In this document: positions 18,533 to 26,401 of the stretch, piece after piece
How positions within the stretch are numbered: the stretch's first letter is position 1
How the letters are laid out: each line of letters opens with the position of its first letter
Source of the DNA: an uncultured Phycisphaerales bacterium
Lineage (GTDB): Bacteria > Planctomycetota > Phycisphaerae > Sedimentisphaerales > Anaerobacaceae
Length of the DNA: 38,852 bases
Direction of reading: 5' to 3'
Assembly: GCA_903857265.1 (NCBI GenBank)
Contig: CAIODZ010000013.1
Span: forward strand, 1 to 38,852
Program-made: the position numbers and the translations under genes
The notes under the pieces: model-generated
Seen by the model: only the letters and a program-made list of their open reading frames with translations
What the model was told of the DNA's origin: nothing
Databases searched by the model: none

Positions 18533-18757
18533 ATGAAAAACAGAATTGTTGTGAGTTTGCTTGGTGTTGCGCTTTTGGCGCTGGCAACAATGTCAACGGG
18601 TTGTGGTTTCTTCGACCAGCAGGGTAAAACTGCTGGTGAGGTGCACAGAGACCATATCCGTATGTTGCGAATCAACCACGAGCAAATGATGGGAGATATT
18701 GACAGAGCGCTCCTTGTGGATAAGCCCAGCACACTCACAGATAAACAGTTGCCGTAA
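18533..18757 (+). CDS. Small lipoprotein
   Basis: A 74-residue protein with a signal peptide (KNRIVVSLLGVALLALATM) ending in the lipobox STGC with Cys24. The mature part is about 50 residues, helical and polar (HRDHIRMLRINHEQMMGDID), with no recognised family. The ATG at 18533 has GGAGAA eight bases before it. It is first in the operon with cdaA and is directly downstream of the strong promoter, so it should be abundant. Function is unknown. The context could mean a link to c-di-AMP signalling or simply an abundant Lpp-like envelope protein. Confidence 0.75.
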   Translation: MKNRIVVSLLGVALLALATMSTGCGFFDQQGKTAGEVHRDHIRMLRINHEQMMGDIDRALLVDKPSTLTDKQLP

Positions 18758-18816
18758 GCAAGGAAAACGGCACGGGCACTTAATGACCCGTGCGCTTTGC
18801 AGGGAGTTCTGAAGGG

Positions 18817-19635
18817 ATGCAGACCCTCATTGATTATTTCAGACGAGTCGCCAACTACGATTGGTGGATTGTCTGCATCGAATTGTTTCTCATAGGCCTG
18901 GTTGTTTACTGGGCGGTCGATTTTCTTGAAGGCACTCGCGGCGAGCGACTTTTCCGCGGCGTCACATACGTTCTCATCGCGGGCGTCCTCATCCTGAATC
19001 TCATTTCCGAACGTTACCATTTCGAGCGTCTTGAATATCTCTACAAGGGCTTCCTTATCGCTGTTCTTGTTATCGCGGTTTCGGCATTTCAGCCCGAACT
19101 GCGACGCGCCCTTATGCGATTAGGACAATCCGCGGGCGGAGGGTTCCTTGTCGGTTCCTCGCACCAGGTCGTTCGAACGGTCGAAGAAATTGTCGGCGCA
19201 GTTACCGAGCTGGCCTCGTCGAAAACAGGCGCCATCATCGTTATCGAAAGACGCGTCGCGCTTGGTGAGTTTATCGAAACAGGCGTCCGCCTGGAGGCCA
19301 ATGTTACCGCCGAGCTGCTCAAAACCATTTTTTATCCCGGCACCATCCTGCATGATATGGCGGTTGTTATACGGGGCGACAAGGCAATCGCCGCGGGCGT
19401 GCAGCTGCCTTTGGCGGAGCCCGGCACGGTCGATGGTTTCGAACTTGGGTCAAGGCATCGGGCCGCGATAGGCATAACCGCCGGCTCGGACGCCCTGTGC
19501 ATAGTTGTAAGCGAAGAAACGGGAATTATCTCTTTGGCCAGCGACGGCAAGCTCATTCGCAAACTTACCGCCGACGAGCTTCGCGACGCATTAACCGGCG
19601 CTATCCGCTCACAGGCGACAAAAGTTAAATCCTGA
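18817..19635 (+). CDS. cdaA: Diadenylate cyclase CdaA (c-di-AMP synthase), altered DGA motif
   Basis: CdaA makes c-di-AMP from two ATP at the membrane. Three helices lie in the first 90 residues (WWIVCIELFLIGLVVYWAV, then VTYVLIAGVLILNLI and FLIAVLVIAVSAF). The DAC domain follows, with TGAIIVIERRV, FYPGTILHD and LGSRHRAAIGIT, then IVVSEETGIISLA. The RHR motif (213-215) is intact. The DGA motif reads D180-M181-A182 instead of DGA. The Gly is replaced by the bulkier Met, so activity needs checking. A GTG nine codons earlier is an alternative start; the ATG at 18817 is preferred for its fit to the first helix. ybbR follows. Confidence 0.88.
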   Translation: MQTLIDYFRRVANYDWWIVCIELFLIGLVVYWAVDFLEGTRGERLFRGVTYVLIAGVLILNLISERYHFERLEYLYKGFLIAVLVIAVSAFQPELRRALMRLGQSAGGGFLVGSSHQVVRTVEEIVGAVTELASSKTGAIIVIERRVALGEFIETGVRLEANVTAELLKTIFYPGTILHDMAVVIRGDKAIAAGVQLPLAEPGTVDGFELGSRHRAAIGITAGSDALCIVVSEETGIISLASDGKLIRKLTADELRDALTGAIRSQATKVKS

Positions 19636-19662
19636 ACAGATGAGGTTTGTCTGAATTATACA

Positions 19663-20760
19663 ATGACTATAAAACGGCGAAGGTTGAGAAAAATAGCGGC
19701 TACGGTGATTTTCACCACGCTGATATGGGTCTTCGCGGACCTTGCGCTCGATGAGGAGCTTACCGTTTCAAATCTCAAGCTCAGCGTCGCCAAGTCCGTA
19801 AATCCTGCACTCTGGGTTACGTTCTCCGGCCAGTCAGCCGTCCCGCTGGAAAAGGTTATACTGAAGGGCTCCGCGCGCAAAGTCGCCGAGGTACGCCAGC
19901 GGATAAACGCAGGGCGATTCGTACGCGAGTTTTACTTCGACCCGGAACACGAAAAAATGACAAATCCCGGCGACCACCCGTTTAATGTGGCGGAATTCCT
20001 CAAAGGAACAGACAGCATCCGGCAGCTCGGACTTACAGTTACCTCCGCTGACCCGAATACGCTAACGGTCAGCGTCGTTGAACTGCAGAAAAAACAGGTT
20101 GTAGTCCGCTGCCTTGATGACAACCTGAACCCGCTCAAGGTCGCCAATATCGAGCCGGCGCAGGTCGAGGCCTTTGTGCCTGCCGAACGCGGGGGGGCGG
20201 CGCTCGAGGCGAAAGTATCGCTCAACAGAAGGGAAATAGAGCAGGCACGACTGGCACCGATAGAGAAAACGCCCATAATTGAACTTTCGCCTGGACAGAA
20301 CAGGGAAGCCGCGTCGAGCGTTAAAATTACCCTGCCCAAAGAGCAGGAACGCCTCCAGGAATATCTCGTTACAAGCGTCCGTTACGGCGTCTCGCTCAGC
20401 GCAAACCTGGAAGGCAAATACAAAGTTGAGCTTGTCAATCCCGAGGCGGTTATGGGCTCTGTCGCAATCAGGGCGACGCCTGAGGCCAAGCGGGCATACG
20501 AAAATATGCGGTACCACGTCATTCTCGAAATAGACGACAGCGACAAGGACAGCCGATCCGACAAATCATCACCTGCCGCCGGCGAGCCGGCCCCGGAAAT
20601 CCGCAGAGACCTCGTTTACAATTTCCCGCCGGAATTTCTCCGCAAAGACGAAATAGCTCTCAACCAGTCGCCGGTGCAGGCGAGGTTCCGTCTTGTGCCG
20701 ATGGTTGCTGAAACAATTTCCGCAACGCCGGCGCCGATTGTTCCGCCCGCTAAGAAATGA
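19663..20760 (+). CDS. YbbR/CdaR-like regulator of CdaA
   Basis: A 365-residue membrane-anchored protein with one N-terminal helix (KIAATVIFTTLIWVFADLAL) and then repeats of the YbbR beta domain outside the membrane. In Firmicutes the neighbour of CdaA, CdaR, regulates the cyclase through these domains. The gene is 27 bases after cdaA on the same strand. The C-terminal end is Pro/Ala-rich. Family assignment rests on the context, the single helix and the repeated hydrophobic strands, as no catalytic residues exist in this family. No glmM follows, unlike in Firmicutes. Confidence 0.75.
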   Translation: MTIKRRRLRKIAATVIFTTLIWVFADLALDEELTVSNLKLSVAKSVNPALWVTFSGQSAVPLEKVILKGSARKVAEVRQRINAGRFVREFYFDPEHEKMTNPGDHPFNVAEFLKGTDSIRQLGLTVTSADPNTLTVSVVELQKKQVVVRCLDDNLNPLKVANIEPAQVEAFVPAERGGAALEAKVSLNRREIEQARLAPIEKTPIIELSPGQNREAASSVKITLPKEQERLQEYLVTSVRYGVSLSANLEGKYKVELVNPEAVMGSVAIRATPEAKRAYENMRYHVILEIDDSDKDSRSDKSSPAAGEPAPEIRRDLVYNFPPEFLRKDEIALNQSPVQARFRLVPMVAETISATPAPIVPPAKK

Positions 20761-20802
20761 GGTTCTGTCATTCTAATAAACCGTTAAAACGATTGCAGGC
20801 GG

Positions 20803-20831
20803 TTGACTTTTTTGTCTTTTCGCGGCATAAT
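20803..20831 (+). promoter_or_regulatory. Promoter of cstA
   Basis: TTGACT (20803-20808) and CATAAT (20826-20831) are 17 bases apart, matching the consensus at 5 of 6 each. The transcript should begin near 20838, only about 11 bases before the cstA ATG, so the message is nearly leaderless. Confidence 0.7.
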
Positions 20832-20848
20832 TGGGCGCAGATAAAGTT

Positions 20849-22696
20849 ATGCATGCTTTAACCCTAATAATTATAACTTTACTTCTGTTTGCCATAGCGT
20901 ACAGGTTTTACGCTAAGTTCATCATCACCAAAGTTCTCGTATTCGACGCGAATCGCCCCACGCCCGCCCATACGCTTCGAGACGGTAAGGATTATGACCC
21001 CACAAACCGATATGTTTTGTTCGGGCACCACTTCGCGGCCATAGCCGGCGCAGGCCCTCTCGTCGGCCCGGTTCTTGCTGCTCAATTCGGATACCTGCCT
21101 GGAGTCCTGTGGATACTTATCGGCGCGGTTCTCGGCGGTGCGGTTCATGATATGGTTATTCTTTTCGCCTCCGTCCGAATGAATGGTTTATCGCTTACGC
21201 AGTTGGCCAGAGAGCACATCAGCAGGCCCGCCGGCATTGCCACGGCATTTGCGGTTCTGTTTATCATAATCACCGCCCTGGCAGGCCTCGCGCTTGTGGT
21301 GGTCAATGCGCTCAACGAAAGCAGTTGGGCGACCTTTACTATAGTCGTAACATTGCCGGCCGCGCTTCTTGTCGGCCTGTATATGTATAAAATTCGCCCC
21401 GGCAAAATAGTCGAGGCCTCTCTGGTTGGCGTTGTAATCGTTGTTTTGGGCGTTGTATTCGGCGAGCCGTTATCTCACACAAGTTTCGGCTCGCTGTTTC
21501 TTTTTTCTAAGCCGTCGCTGTCGATAATCCTGCCGGTCTACGGCTTCATCGCCTCGGTGCTGCCCGTATGGCTGCTGCTGTGTCCCCGTGATTATCTCAG
21601 CTCATATATGAAAATCGGCACAATCGGGCTTCTTATCGTCGGCATATTCGTTGTCAATCCGGTTATACGAATGCCCGCGGTAACCGCGTATATTCACGGC
21701 GGCGGGCCGATTATTCCCGGCAAGGTCTGGCCCTTTGTCTGCATTACAATCGCCTGCGGGGCAATCAGCGGTTTTCACAGTTTAATCAGCTCAGGCACTA
21801 CGCCCAAAATGATAAATACCGAAGCCGACATCCAGTTTATCAGCTATGGCTCGATGCTGGCCGAGGCGGTGGTTTCGATTATGGCGATTATTGCGGCGAC
21901 GGTGATGGTTCCGGGTGATTATTTCGCTATAAACGTATCGCCGGAAGTTTTGCCGGAGGTTTTGGCCAAATTAGGCCTGACGACCGAAAAGCTGGCTGAA
22001 ATGGAAAAAATGACAGGCGAATCGCTTGCCGGAAGGTCAGGCGGCGCGGTCTCTCTGGCGGCTGGTATGTCGCTGATTCTTTCGGCGATACCGGGGATGA
22101 AGCACCTGATTGGCTACTGGTATCACTTTGCCATTATGTTCGAGGCGCTGTTTATTCTGACGACCGTTGACGCGGGGACACGAGTGGCAAGATACATCCT
22201 TCAGGAATTACTCAAGGTCGTTCATCCCAAACTCGGCAACTCAACCTGGATGCCCGCGGTGTTGCTCAGCGGTGGCGCAATCAGTTTTCTCTGGGGATAC
22301 CTCGTTTATCACGGCGACATATCCACCATCTGGCCCTTGTTCGGCGTGGCTAACCAACTTCTGGCGACGCTTGCGCTTTTCATAGGCACGGTTTTTATTC
22401 TCAGGCATTCTCACAAATGGGCTTATGGCCTCATCACGTTTATCCCGGCGTTGTTTATGGGAGTAACCACCTTTGTCGCGGGCGTCGATAATATCTTCAC
22501 TAATTACCTGCCCAAGCATGACTTCCAGGGAAATCTCAAGGCCATCTTATCGATTGTGATGCTTGTGCTGGTGGTAATTATTTTCTTCGAGGCGATGAGG
22601 AAAATCTGGGGATTCTGGAAGAACGGCTTACAAAACGCGACAGAAACCTCGCCGACCGAGACCGCGTCCGCACTTCCCTTGGATATCCCCGATTAA
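20849..22696 (+). CDS. cstA: CstA-family carbon-starvation transporter
   Basis: CstA-type proteins import pyruvate or peptides in starved cells. The 615-residue protein is a multi-pass membrane protein with about 16 helices. Family landmarks are [20 protein letters not shown] near residue 60, [14 protein letters not shown] near 100, [20 protein letters not shown] near 245, and [15 protein letters not shown], then [20 protein letters not shown]. The ATG at 20849 is preferred to the TTG at 20831 because that TTG overlaps the -10 box. The end PLDIPD is polar. It has its own promoter after ybbR. No CstA-partner gene such as yjiX is next to it. Confidence 0.92.
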   Translation: MHALTLIIITLLLFAIAYRFYAKFIITKVLVFDANRPTPAHTLRDGKDYDPTNRYVLFGHHFAAIAGAGPLVGPVLAAQFGYLPGVLWILIGAVLGGAVHDMVILFASVRMNGLSLTQLAREHISRPAGIATAFAVLFIIITALAGLALVVVNALNESSWATFTIVVTLPAALLVGLYMYKIRPGKIVEASLVGVVIVVLGVVFGEPLSHTSFGSLFLFSKPSLSIILPVYGFIASVLPVWLLLCPRDYLSSYMKIGTIGLLIVGIFVVNPVIRMPAVTAYIHGGGPIIPGKVWPFVCITIACGAISGFHSLISSGTTPKMINTEADIQFISYGSMLAEAVVSIMAIIAATVMVPGDYFAINVSPEVLPEVLAKLGLTTEKLAEMEKMTGESLAGRSGGAVSLAAGMSLILSAIPGMKHLIGYWYHFAIMFEALFILTTVDAGTRVARYILQELLKVVHPKLGNSTWMPAVLLSGGAISFLWGYLVYHGDISTIWPLFGVANQLLATLALFIGTVFILRHSHKWAYGLITFIPALFMGVTTFVAGVDNIFTNYLPKHDFQGNLKAILSIVMLVLVVIIFFEAMRKIWGFWKNGLQNATETSPTETASALPLDIPD

Positions 22697-22797
22697 CCCT
22701 TCTCGAAAAAGATGACAAAGTGTTAATTGGAGAACGAAAAACGGCAAGCGTACCCATTATCCCCTCGGATACGAACCTGTTATGAAAGGTAACCGCT

Positions 22798-23124
22798 ATG
22801 TATAATCTGTTTAGTATGCGCCCTGTTATAGAGACCTTCGCAGACGATGCCGCACGTGCTGAGAGTAAGGCCACGTCGCTCGAACTTAGAGTCCGTATGC
22901 TTGAAGCCCATCTTATCAAGGCTATGATTATCAACGAAACCTTGTGGGAAATCATGAAAGAAAAATTGAACCTTACTGATAACATTCTCGAGGACCAGCT
23001 CAATAAGGTTGACCTTCGTGAAAGCACGTCAAAGGAATGTCCCAAATGCCACCATATGATTGCGCCACATCACCCGATTTGTATCTATTGCGGTCAAGTC
23101 ATCGATAACTCAATATTTACATAA
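22798..23124 (+). CDS. Small coiled-coil and zinc-ribbon protein
   Basis: A 108-residue protein. Residues 15-75 are predominantly charged helix (AESKATSLELRVRMLEAHLI and MKEKLNLTDNILEDQ), compatible with a coiled coil. The C-terminal third is a zinc ribbon with CPKC (81-84) and CIYCG (95-99), preceded by HHMIAPHHPI. It lacks a signal peptide. Similar proteins are unassigned; a scaffold or nucleic-acid-binding role is possible but not shown. The start is ATG 22798. It is a single gene between cstA and der. Confidence 0.65.
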   Translation: MYNLFSMRPVIETFADDAARAESKATSLELRVRMLEAHLIKAMIINETLWEIMKEKLNLTDNILEDQLNKVDLRESTSKECPKCHHMIAPHHPICIYCGQVIDNSIFT

Positions 23125-23173
23125 GAAGAGAATGATTCATACTGGCCTGCTCCCTGAAATTTGATCCAGTCTT

Positions 23174-23206
23174 AGGGGGATAATGGGGACAGCTACCGTT
23201 TTTATC
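23174..23206. repeat. REP-like GGGGACAGCTACC relic
   Basis: The gap between the zinc-ribbon gene and der holds AGGGGGATAATGGGGACAGC followed by TACCGTTTTTAT. GGGGACAG(C/T)(T/A)ACC-type words flank many IS200-like/REP-associated transposase genes in environmental genomes. No transposase is present here, so this is at most a solitary end or relic. Confidence 0.35.
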
Positions 23207-23213
23207 TAACTGC

Positions 23214-24593
23214 TTAACGTTTACGCGGCGGTCGGTGCTTGCCTTTGCCCTGAGGTTTTTTAACGGGTTCTTTTGTCGGTTCGGATTCCCTGTGTGACCG
23301 GACGAACAGCCGAATAGGCACCTCGGCTACGGGCAGCAATTCGCTTAATTGCCCAACGACGAATCGGCGATAGCTCTCATCGAAAAGGTTCGGTTTATTG
23401 ACGAACATAAGAATTGTTACGGGATTGATGGCGACCTGTGTTGCGTAATAAATTTTCGGTCTGCCAAGTTTCGCTCCGCCGGGCTGCGTTTCTTTTATAA
23501 TCTCTAAGGCCTTGTTGAGTTTTGCTGTCGGTATCCAGGTTGTCGCCTGCTTGAAAAGCTCGGCGGCCAAATCGAGGACGCTTTTGACATTTTTGCCCTT
23601 GTTGGCGGTTGTGAAGGCAATCGGCGCATGGCTCAATCCGGGCAAAAGCTTTGTCAGGTAATCTTCATATTGGCCGGTATCGGCGACATCCTTCGCAAGG
23701 TCCCATTTATTGACGACGATGATGCAGGCCCTGCTTTCTTCGGCGATTGCCTGCGCGAGTTTCTTGTCGGGCACCGATACAGGCGTGGTCGCGTCAATCA
23801 TTAAAAGAACAACGTCGGCCCTGCGCACCGAGCTTGTCGCGCGGACAAAACTGTAAAATTCGATGTTGTCGGCGAGCTTGCCTTTTTTCTTTACGCCCGG
23901 CGTATCGATAACGACGATTGTCTTGCCGTCCTTCTCGAACCTGATATCAATCGCGTCGCGGGTTGTGCCGGGTGTTTCGCTGACAATCACGCGGTCGTCA
24001 CCAACGATTGAATTGACTATTGAGCTTTTGCCCGCGTTTCGTTTGCCGACGATTGCTATTTTCATAACAGGCTCGACCGGCTTGGTCGATTCGACATTTT
24101 TTACGCGGTCGAGGATTGCGTCTAACAGCTCCTCTTTGTTGACGTTGTTTTTGGCGGAGATGCACATAAATTTGCCAAAGCCCAGTCGGCCGAATTCGCC
24201 CGCCTCCGGGAATTTGCTCGCGACGTCGGCCTTATTCGCGACACCCATAACCTTGAGGTTGTGTTTGCGGAGAAGCCCCGCGATTATCTGGTCGAGAGAC
24301 ATAATCCCTTCGCGGACATCGACCACAAACAGGACCAGGTCCGCCAAATCGATTGCCCGCTGGATTTGCCCGTGGACGTGGCTTTCGAGATGGTCTGCGT
24401 CAACGATGCCGTAGCCGCCCGTATCGACAAGCTCGAAATACTTGCCGCCTTGTTCGATGATTGTGCTGACCCTGTCGCGCGTAACGCCGGGTGTCGGCTC
24501 GACGATGCTTATCATCCTGCCCGCCAGCCAGTTGAACAAGCTGGATTTGCCTACGTTGGGCCTTCCAATTATCGCTACTACCGGTAATGACAT
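23214..24593 (-). CDS. der: Ribosome-assembly GTPase Der (EngA)
   Basis: Der has two GTPase domains and helps mature the 50S subunit. Domain 1 shows GRPNVGKSSLFN, VEPTPGVTRDR, DTGGYG and NKAD. Domain 2 shows GKRNAGKSSIVN (with NAGK where most have NVGK), SETPGTTRDAID, DTPGV and NKWD. The KH-like C-domain ends in basic Lys/Arg/Pro residues (PQGKGKHRPPRKR). The length of 459 is usual. It begins 9 bases after the XRE regulator gene and may be read from the promoter of that operon. Confidence 0.97.
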   Translation of the reverse strand: MSLPVVAIIGRPNVGKSSLFNWLAGRMISIVEPTPGVTRDRVSTIIEQGGKYFELVDTGGYGIVDADHLESHVHGQIQRAIDLADLVLFVVDVREGIMSLDQIIAGLLRKHNLKVMGVANKADVASKFPEAGEFGRLGFGKFMCISAKNNVNKEELLDAILDRVKNVESTKPVEPVMKIAIVGKRNAGKSSIVNSIVGDDRVIVSETPGTTRDAIDIRFEKDGKTIVVIDTPGVKKKGKLADNIEFYSFVRATSSVRRADVVLLMIDATTPVSVPDKKLAQAIAEESRACIIVVNKWDLAKDVADTGQYEDYLTKLLPGLSHAPIAFTTANKGKNVKSVLDLAAELFKQATTWIPTAKLNKALEIIKETQPGGAKLGRPKIYYATQVAINPVTILMFVNKPNLFDESYRRFVVGQLSELLPVAEVPIRLFVRSHRESEPTKEPVKKPQGKGKHRPPRKR

Positions 24594-24602
24594 AACCCGG
24601 CA

Positions 24603-24848
24603 TTATACCAGCGGAGGCGGAAATTGAGCAGGACTTTCTGGTTCGTATTGGAATACCGATTCGAGCGGGACGCCAAATGCGCGGGCGATGCGGAAGGCCA
24701 AAGGCAGCGAAGGGGCGTATTTGCCCTGCTCCATCGCGATAATCGTCTGGCGCGTTACGCCGGCGATGTCAGCCAATTGCTGCTGGGTCATCTCGCCCTT
24801 TTCAAATCTAAGCCGGCGAATGTTGTTTTTTAATTCATTTGTTTCCAT
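24603..24848 (-). CDS. XRE-family transcriptional regulator
   Basis: An 81-residue protein consisting of little more than one HTH domain. [20 protein letters not shown] (about 21-40) is the helix-turn-helix, followed by [20 protein letters not shown] and VFQYEP. It belongs to the YozG-like group that is usually encoded next to small DUF2178-like membrane proteins and regulates its own operon. Its start overlaps the end of the previous gene by 14 bases. A palindrome over the operon promoter (26176-26194) is a plausible binding site. Confidence 0.88.
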   Translation of the reverse strand: METNELKNNIRRLRFEKGEMTQQQLADIAGVTRQTIIAMEQGKYAPSLPLAFRIARAFGVPLESVFQYEPESPAQFPPPLV

Positions 24849-25284
24849 CGCCGCTCCTGAAAAAGTATTGAACCAGAATCGCTGCCGAATAGATCATCAT
24901 AAGGATTAATAAAGCGCCAAAGATAATAAGCGGAAGCGACCAGGCAGGGATGCAGCCATCGTCGCCGAAAATAGTTTGCGGGATTACACTGACGGCGGGA
25001 AGCACTATCCAGGCCGATATAAAGGCAGCCATTGCTGCCCTGGTTGTAATCAGTTTATCTCGCTCATCGGCCTCTGGTTCTTTAGGGCTTTGTCGCTTTA
25101 GCGACCAGACAATCAGTGAACCATACAGCAGAAACAAAAGAATCAAAATTATCAGCTTCAGGAGCCGACCACCTTCGGGTGTCTTCTTTAAGACAAAAAG
25201 CTGAAAAAATATATAGGCAAGCATTGCGAGAGTTAATAAGACTACCACCAAATGGCATAACGCCGTTTTTTGAGTTCTATTCAT
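24835..25284 (-). CDS. DUF2178-like membrane protein, paralog 3
   Basis: A 149-residue, four-helix membrane protein beginning [15 protein letters not shown]. The family mark is [16 protein letters not shown] near residue 75, flanked by helices. It ends in [16 protein letters not shown]. It is the most divergent of three tandem paralogs. The ATG at 25282-25284 has GGAGGG upstream and overlaps the stop of paralog 2 by 8 bases. Function is unknown. The constant XRE neighbour suggests a regulated membrane module. Confidence 0.75.
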   Translation of the reverse strand: MNRTQKTALCHLVVVLLTLAMLAYIFFQLFVLKKTPEGGRLLKLIILILLFLLYGSLIVWSLKRQSPKEPEADERDKLITTRAAMAAFISAWIVLPAVSVIPQTIFGDDGCIPAWSLPLIIFGALLILMMIYSAAILVQYFFRSGDGNK

Positions 25285-25708
25285 TATCTTTAGCCCTCCA
25301 GCCGTATTGAACCAGAATAGCAACCGAAGATACAGTTTTGATGAACAGGGCCCCTCCAAAAGCCATCAGCGGCAATGCTATAGTCGGCACCGAATTCTCC
25401 GGCCCGATGATAAACCACAACAGAAAACAGAATAGAAAAAGGACATACCAGAATGCTGTATAGGCAAAGGACGCTGCTCTGTTCCGGATAAAATGGTCGC
25501 GCTCATCGCATACAACCTTGCTCTGGCCTTGTGGTTTCTTAAATAAAAACGGTGTGATTTTCAAAAGCGCCAGAATTGCCACAAAAAAAGGGCCGATTGT
25601 TGAATAACCACGCATGTGAATTTCTATTGTGATTGCTGTCGATGTAATCAGAATCGTTGCGGTTATGACGGCCAAATTAAACCACGCTATTTTTTGATAT
25701 CTATTCAT
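25277..25708 (-). CDS. DUF2178-like membrane protein, paralog 2
   Basis: A 143-residue, four-helix membrane protein: MNRYQKIAWFNLAVITATIL, then CDERDHFIRNRAASFAYTAF, ending [14 protein letters not shown]. It is closely similar to paralog 1 in its N-terminus (MNR(M/Y)QKIAWFNL) and its end (YGW(K/R)(G/A)KDNE). The start codon overlaps the stop of paralog 1 in ATGAATAG. This points to tandem duplication of the complete coupling unit. Confidence 0.78.
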   Translation of the reverse strand: MNRYQKIAWFNLAVITATILITSTAITIEIHMRGYSTIGPFFVAILALLKITPFLFKKPQGQSKVVCDERDHFIRNRAASFAYTAFWYVLFLFCFLLWFIIGPENSVPTIALPLMAFGGALFIKTVSSVAILVQYGWRAKDNE

Positions 25709-26138
25709 TGTCTTTTCCTTTCCAGCCGTATTCGTTGAGAGTTACTATCGATTGCATTAGCACCACAACGAACATCCCGCCAAATACCATCCACGGCAGA
25801 TAGTTGGTTGTGATGGTACCATTCGGCCCGATGATGAACCACGGAACCATCGCTGCCGCGACGAATAAAACCCAGAAGGTGGCGTAGGCGAAGCCGACGG
25901 CCTTGCGTTGAATTGCCGTGTCGCGCTCGTCGAACTGCACCTTACTTTTGCCCTTCCTGAATAAAACAGGGCTTAAACCACAAAAGCCCATAATCCCTAT
26001 GAACCCGAAACCAGCAACCGCCTGACAAGCGGGAACCCCAAAGAAAAAGTAGCCGATACTAAATGCGATCACACTCAGCCCCAAGGCGAGCGAAACCACG
26101 ATTAAATTGAACCACGCTATTTTCTGCATTCTGTTCAT
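25701..26138 (-). CDS. DUF2178-like membrane protein, paralog 1
   Basis: A 145-residue, four-helix membrane protein, first gene of the operon. It begins MNRMQKIAWFNLIVVSLALG. The motif FDERDTAIQRKAVGFAYATF lies near residue 75, and it ends NEYGWKGKDNE. AAGGAG is eight bases before the ATG. The DERD motif lies between helices 2 and 3, most likely at the cytoplasmic face. Family members are of unknown function. Confidence 0.78.
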   Translation of the reverse strand: MNRMQKIAWFNLIVVSLALGLSVIAFSIGYFFFGVPACQAVAGFGFIGIMGFCGLSPVLFRKGKSKVQFDERDTAIQRKAVGFAYATFWVLFVAAAMVPWFIIGPNGTITTNYLPWMVFGGMFVVVLMQSIVTLNEYGWKGKDNE

Positions 26139-26175
26139 ATCCGATTCTCCTTAAATATGTAACATATATCGTACT

Positions 26176-26194
26176 TAATGTAAGATAAACATTA
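26176..26194. promoter_or_regulatory. Palindromic operator candidate
   Basis: TAATGT (26176-26181) and ACATTA (26189-26194) form a 6-bp inverted repeat with a 7-base spacer (AAGATAA). It overlaps the -10 box of the operon promoter, the usual place for a repressor. The neighbouring XRE protein is the obvious candidate to bind it. Confidence 0.5.
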
Positions 26195-26205
26195 CACTAT
26201 GTCAA
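26177..26205 (-). promoter_or_regulatory. Promoter of the DUF2178-like/XRE operon
   Basis: On the minus strand, TTGACA (26200-26205) is a perfect -35 and TACATT (26177-26182) a moderate -10, 17 bases apart. The expected start is about 32 bases before the ATG of paralog 1. Confidence 0.6.
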
Positions 26206-26328
26206 GACAATTTTACAATTTTTTGCAAAAATTTTCAGTTTCTTTAATGGAAACGGTTGTATTTCTACGAATCAGGCGCATTGCGATGAGCATAAGTCAT
26301 TGATTAATAAGCATTTATAAAATTAACA

Positions 26329-26357
26329 CTTCTGCGTTCTCTGCGAGCTCTGCGGTG
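26329..26357 (+). repeat. CTCTGCG word repeat
   Basis: TTCTGCGTTCTCTGCGAGCT followed by CTGCGGTG is a short tandem of a TCTGCG word. Only one arm is seen. It may be a degraded or partial copy of the word-repeat elements, 45 bases before the PH-domain gene. Confidence 0.35.
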
Positions 26358-26401
26358 AAAAGAGTTGGGCAATTCGAGAGTGGTTTTCCGATATATGGGA
26401 T

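Noticed and set aside
18406..19020. Minus-strand open frame opposite the lipoprotein and cdaA
   Set aside because: It crosses a consensus promoter and two supported genes; no protein family is visible.
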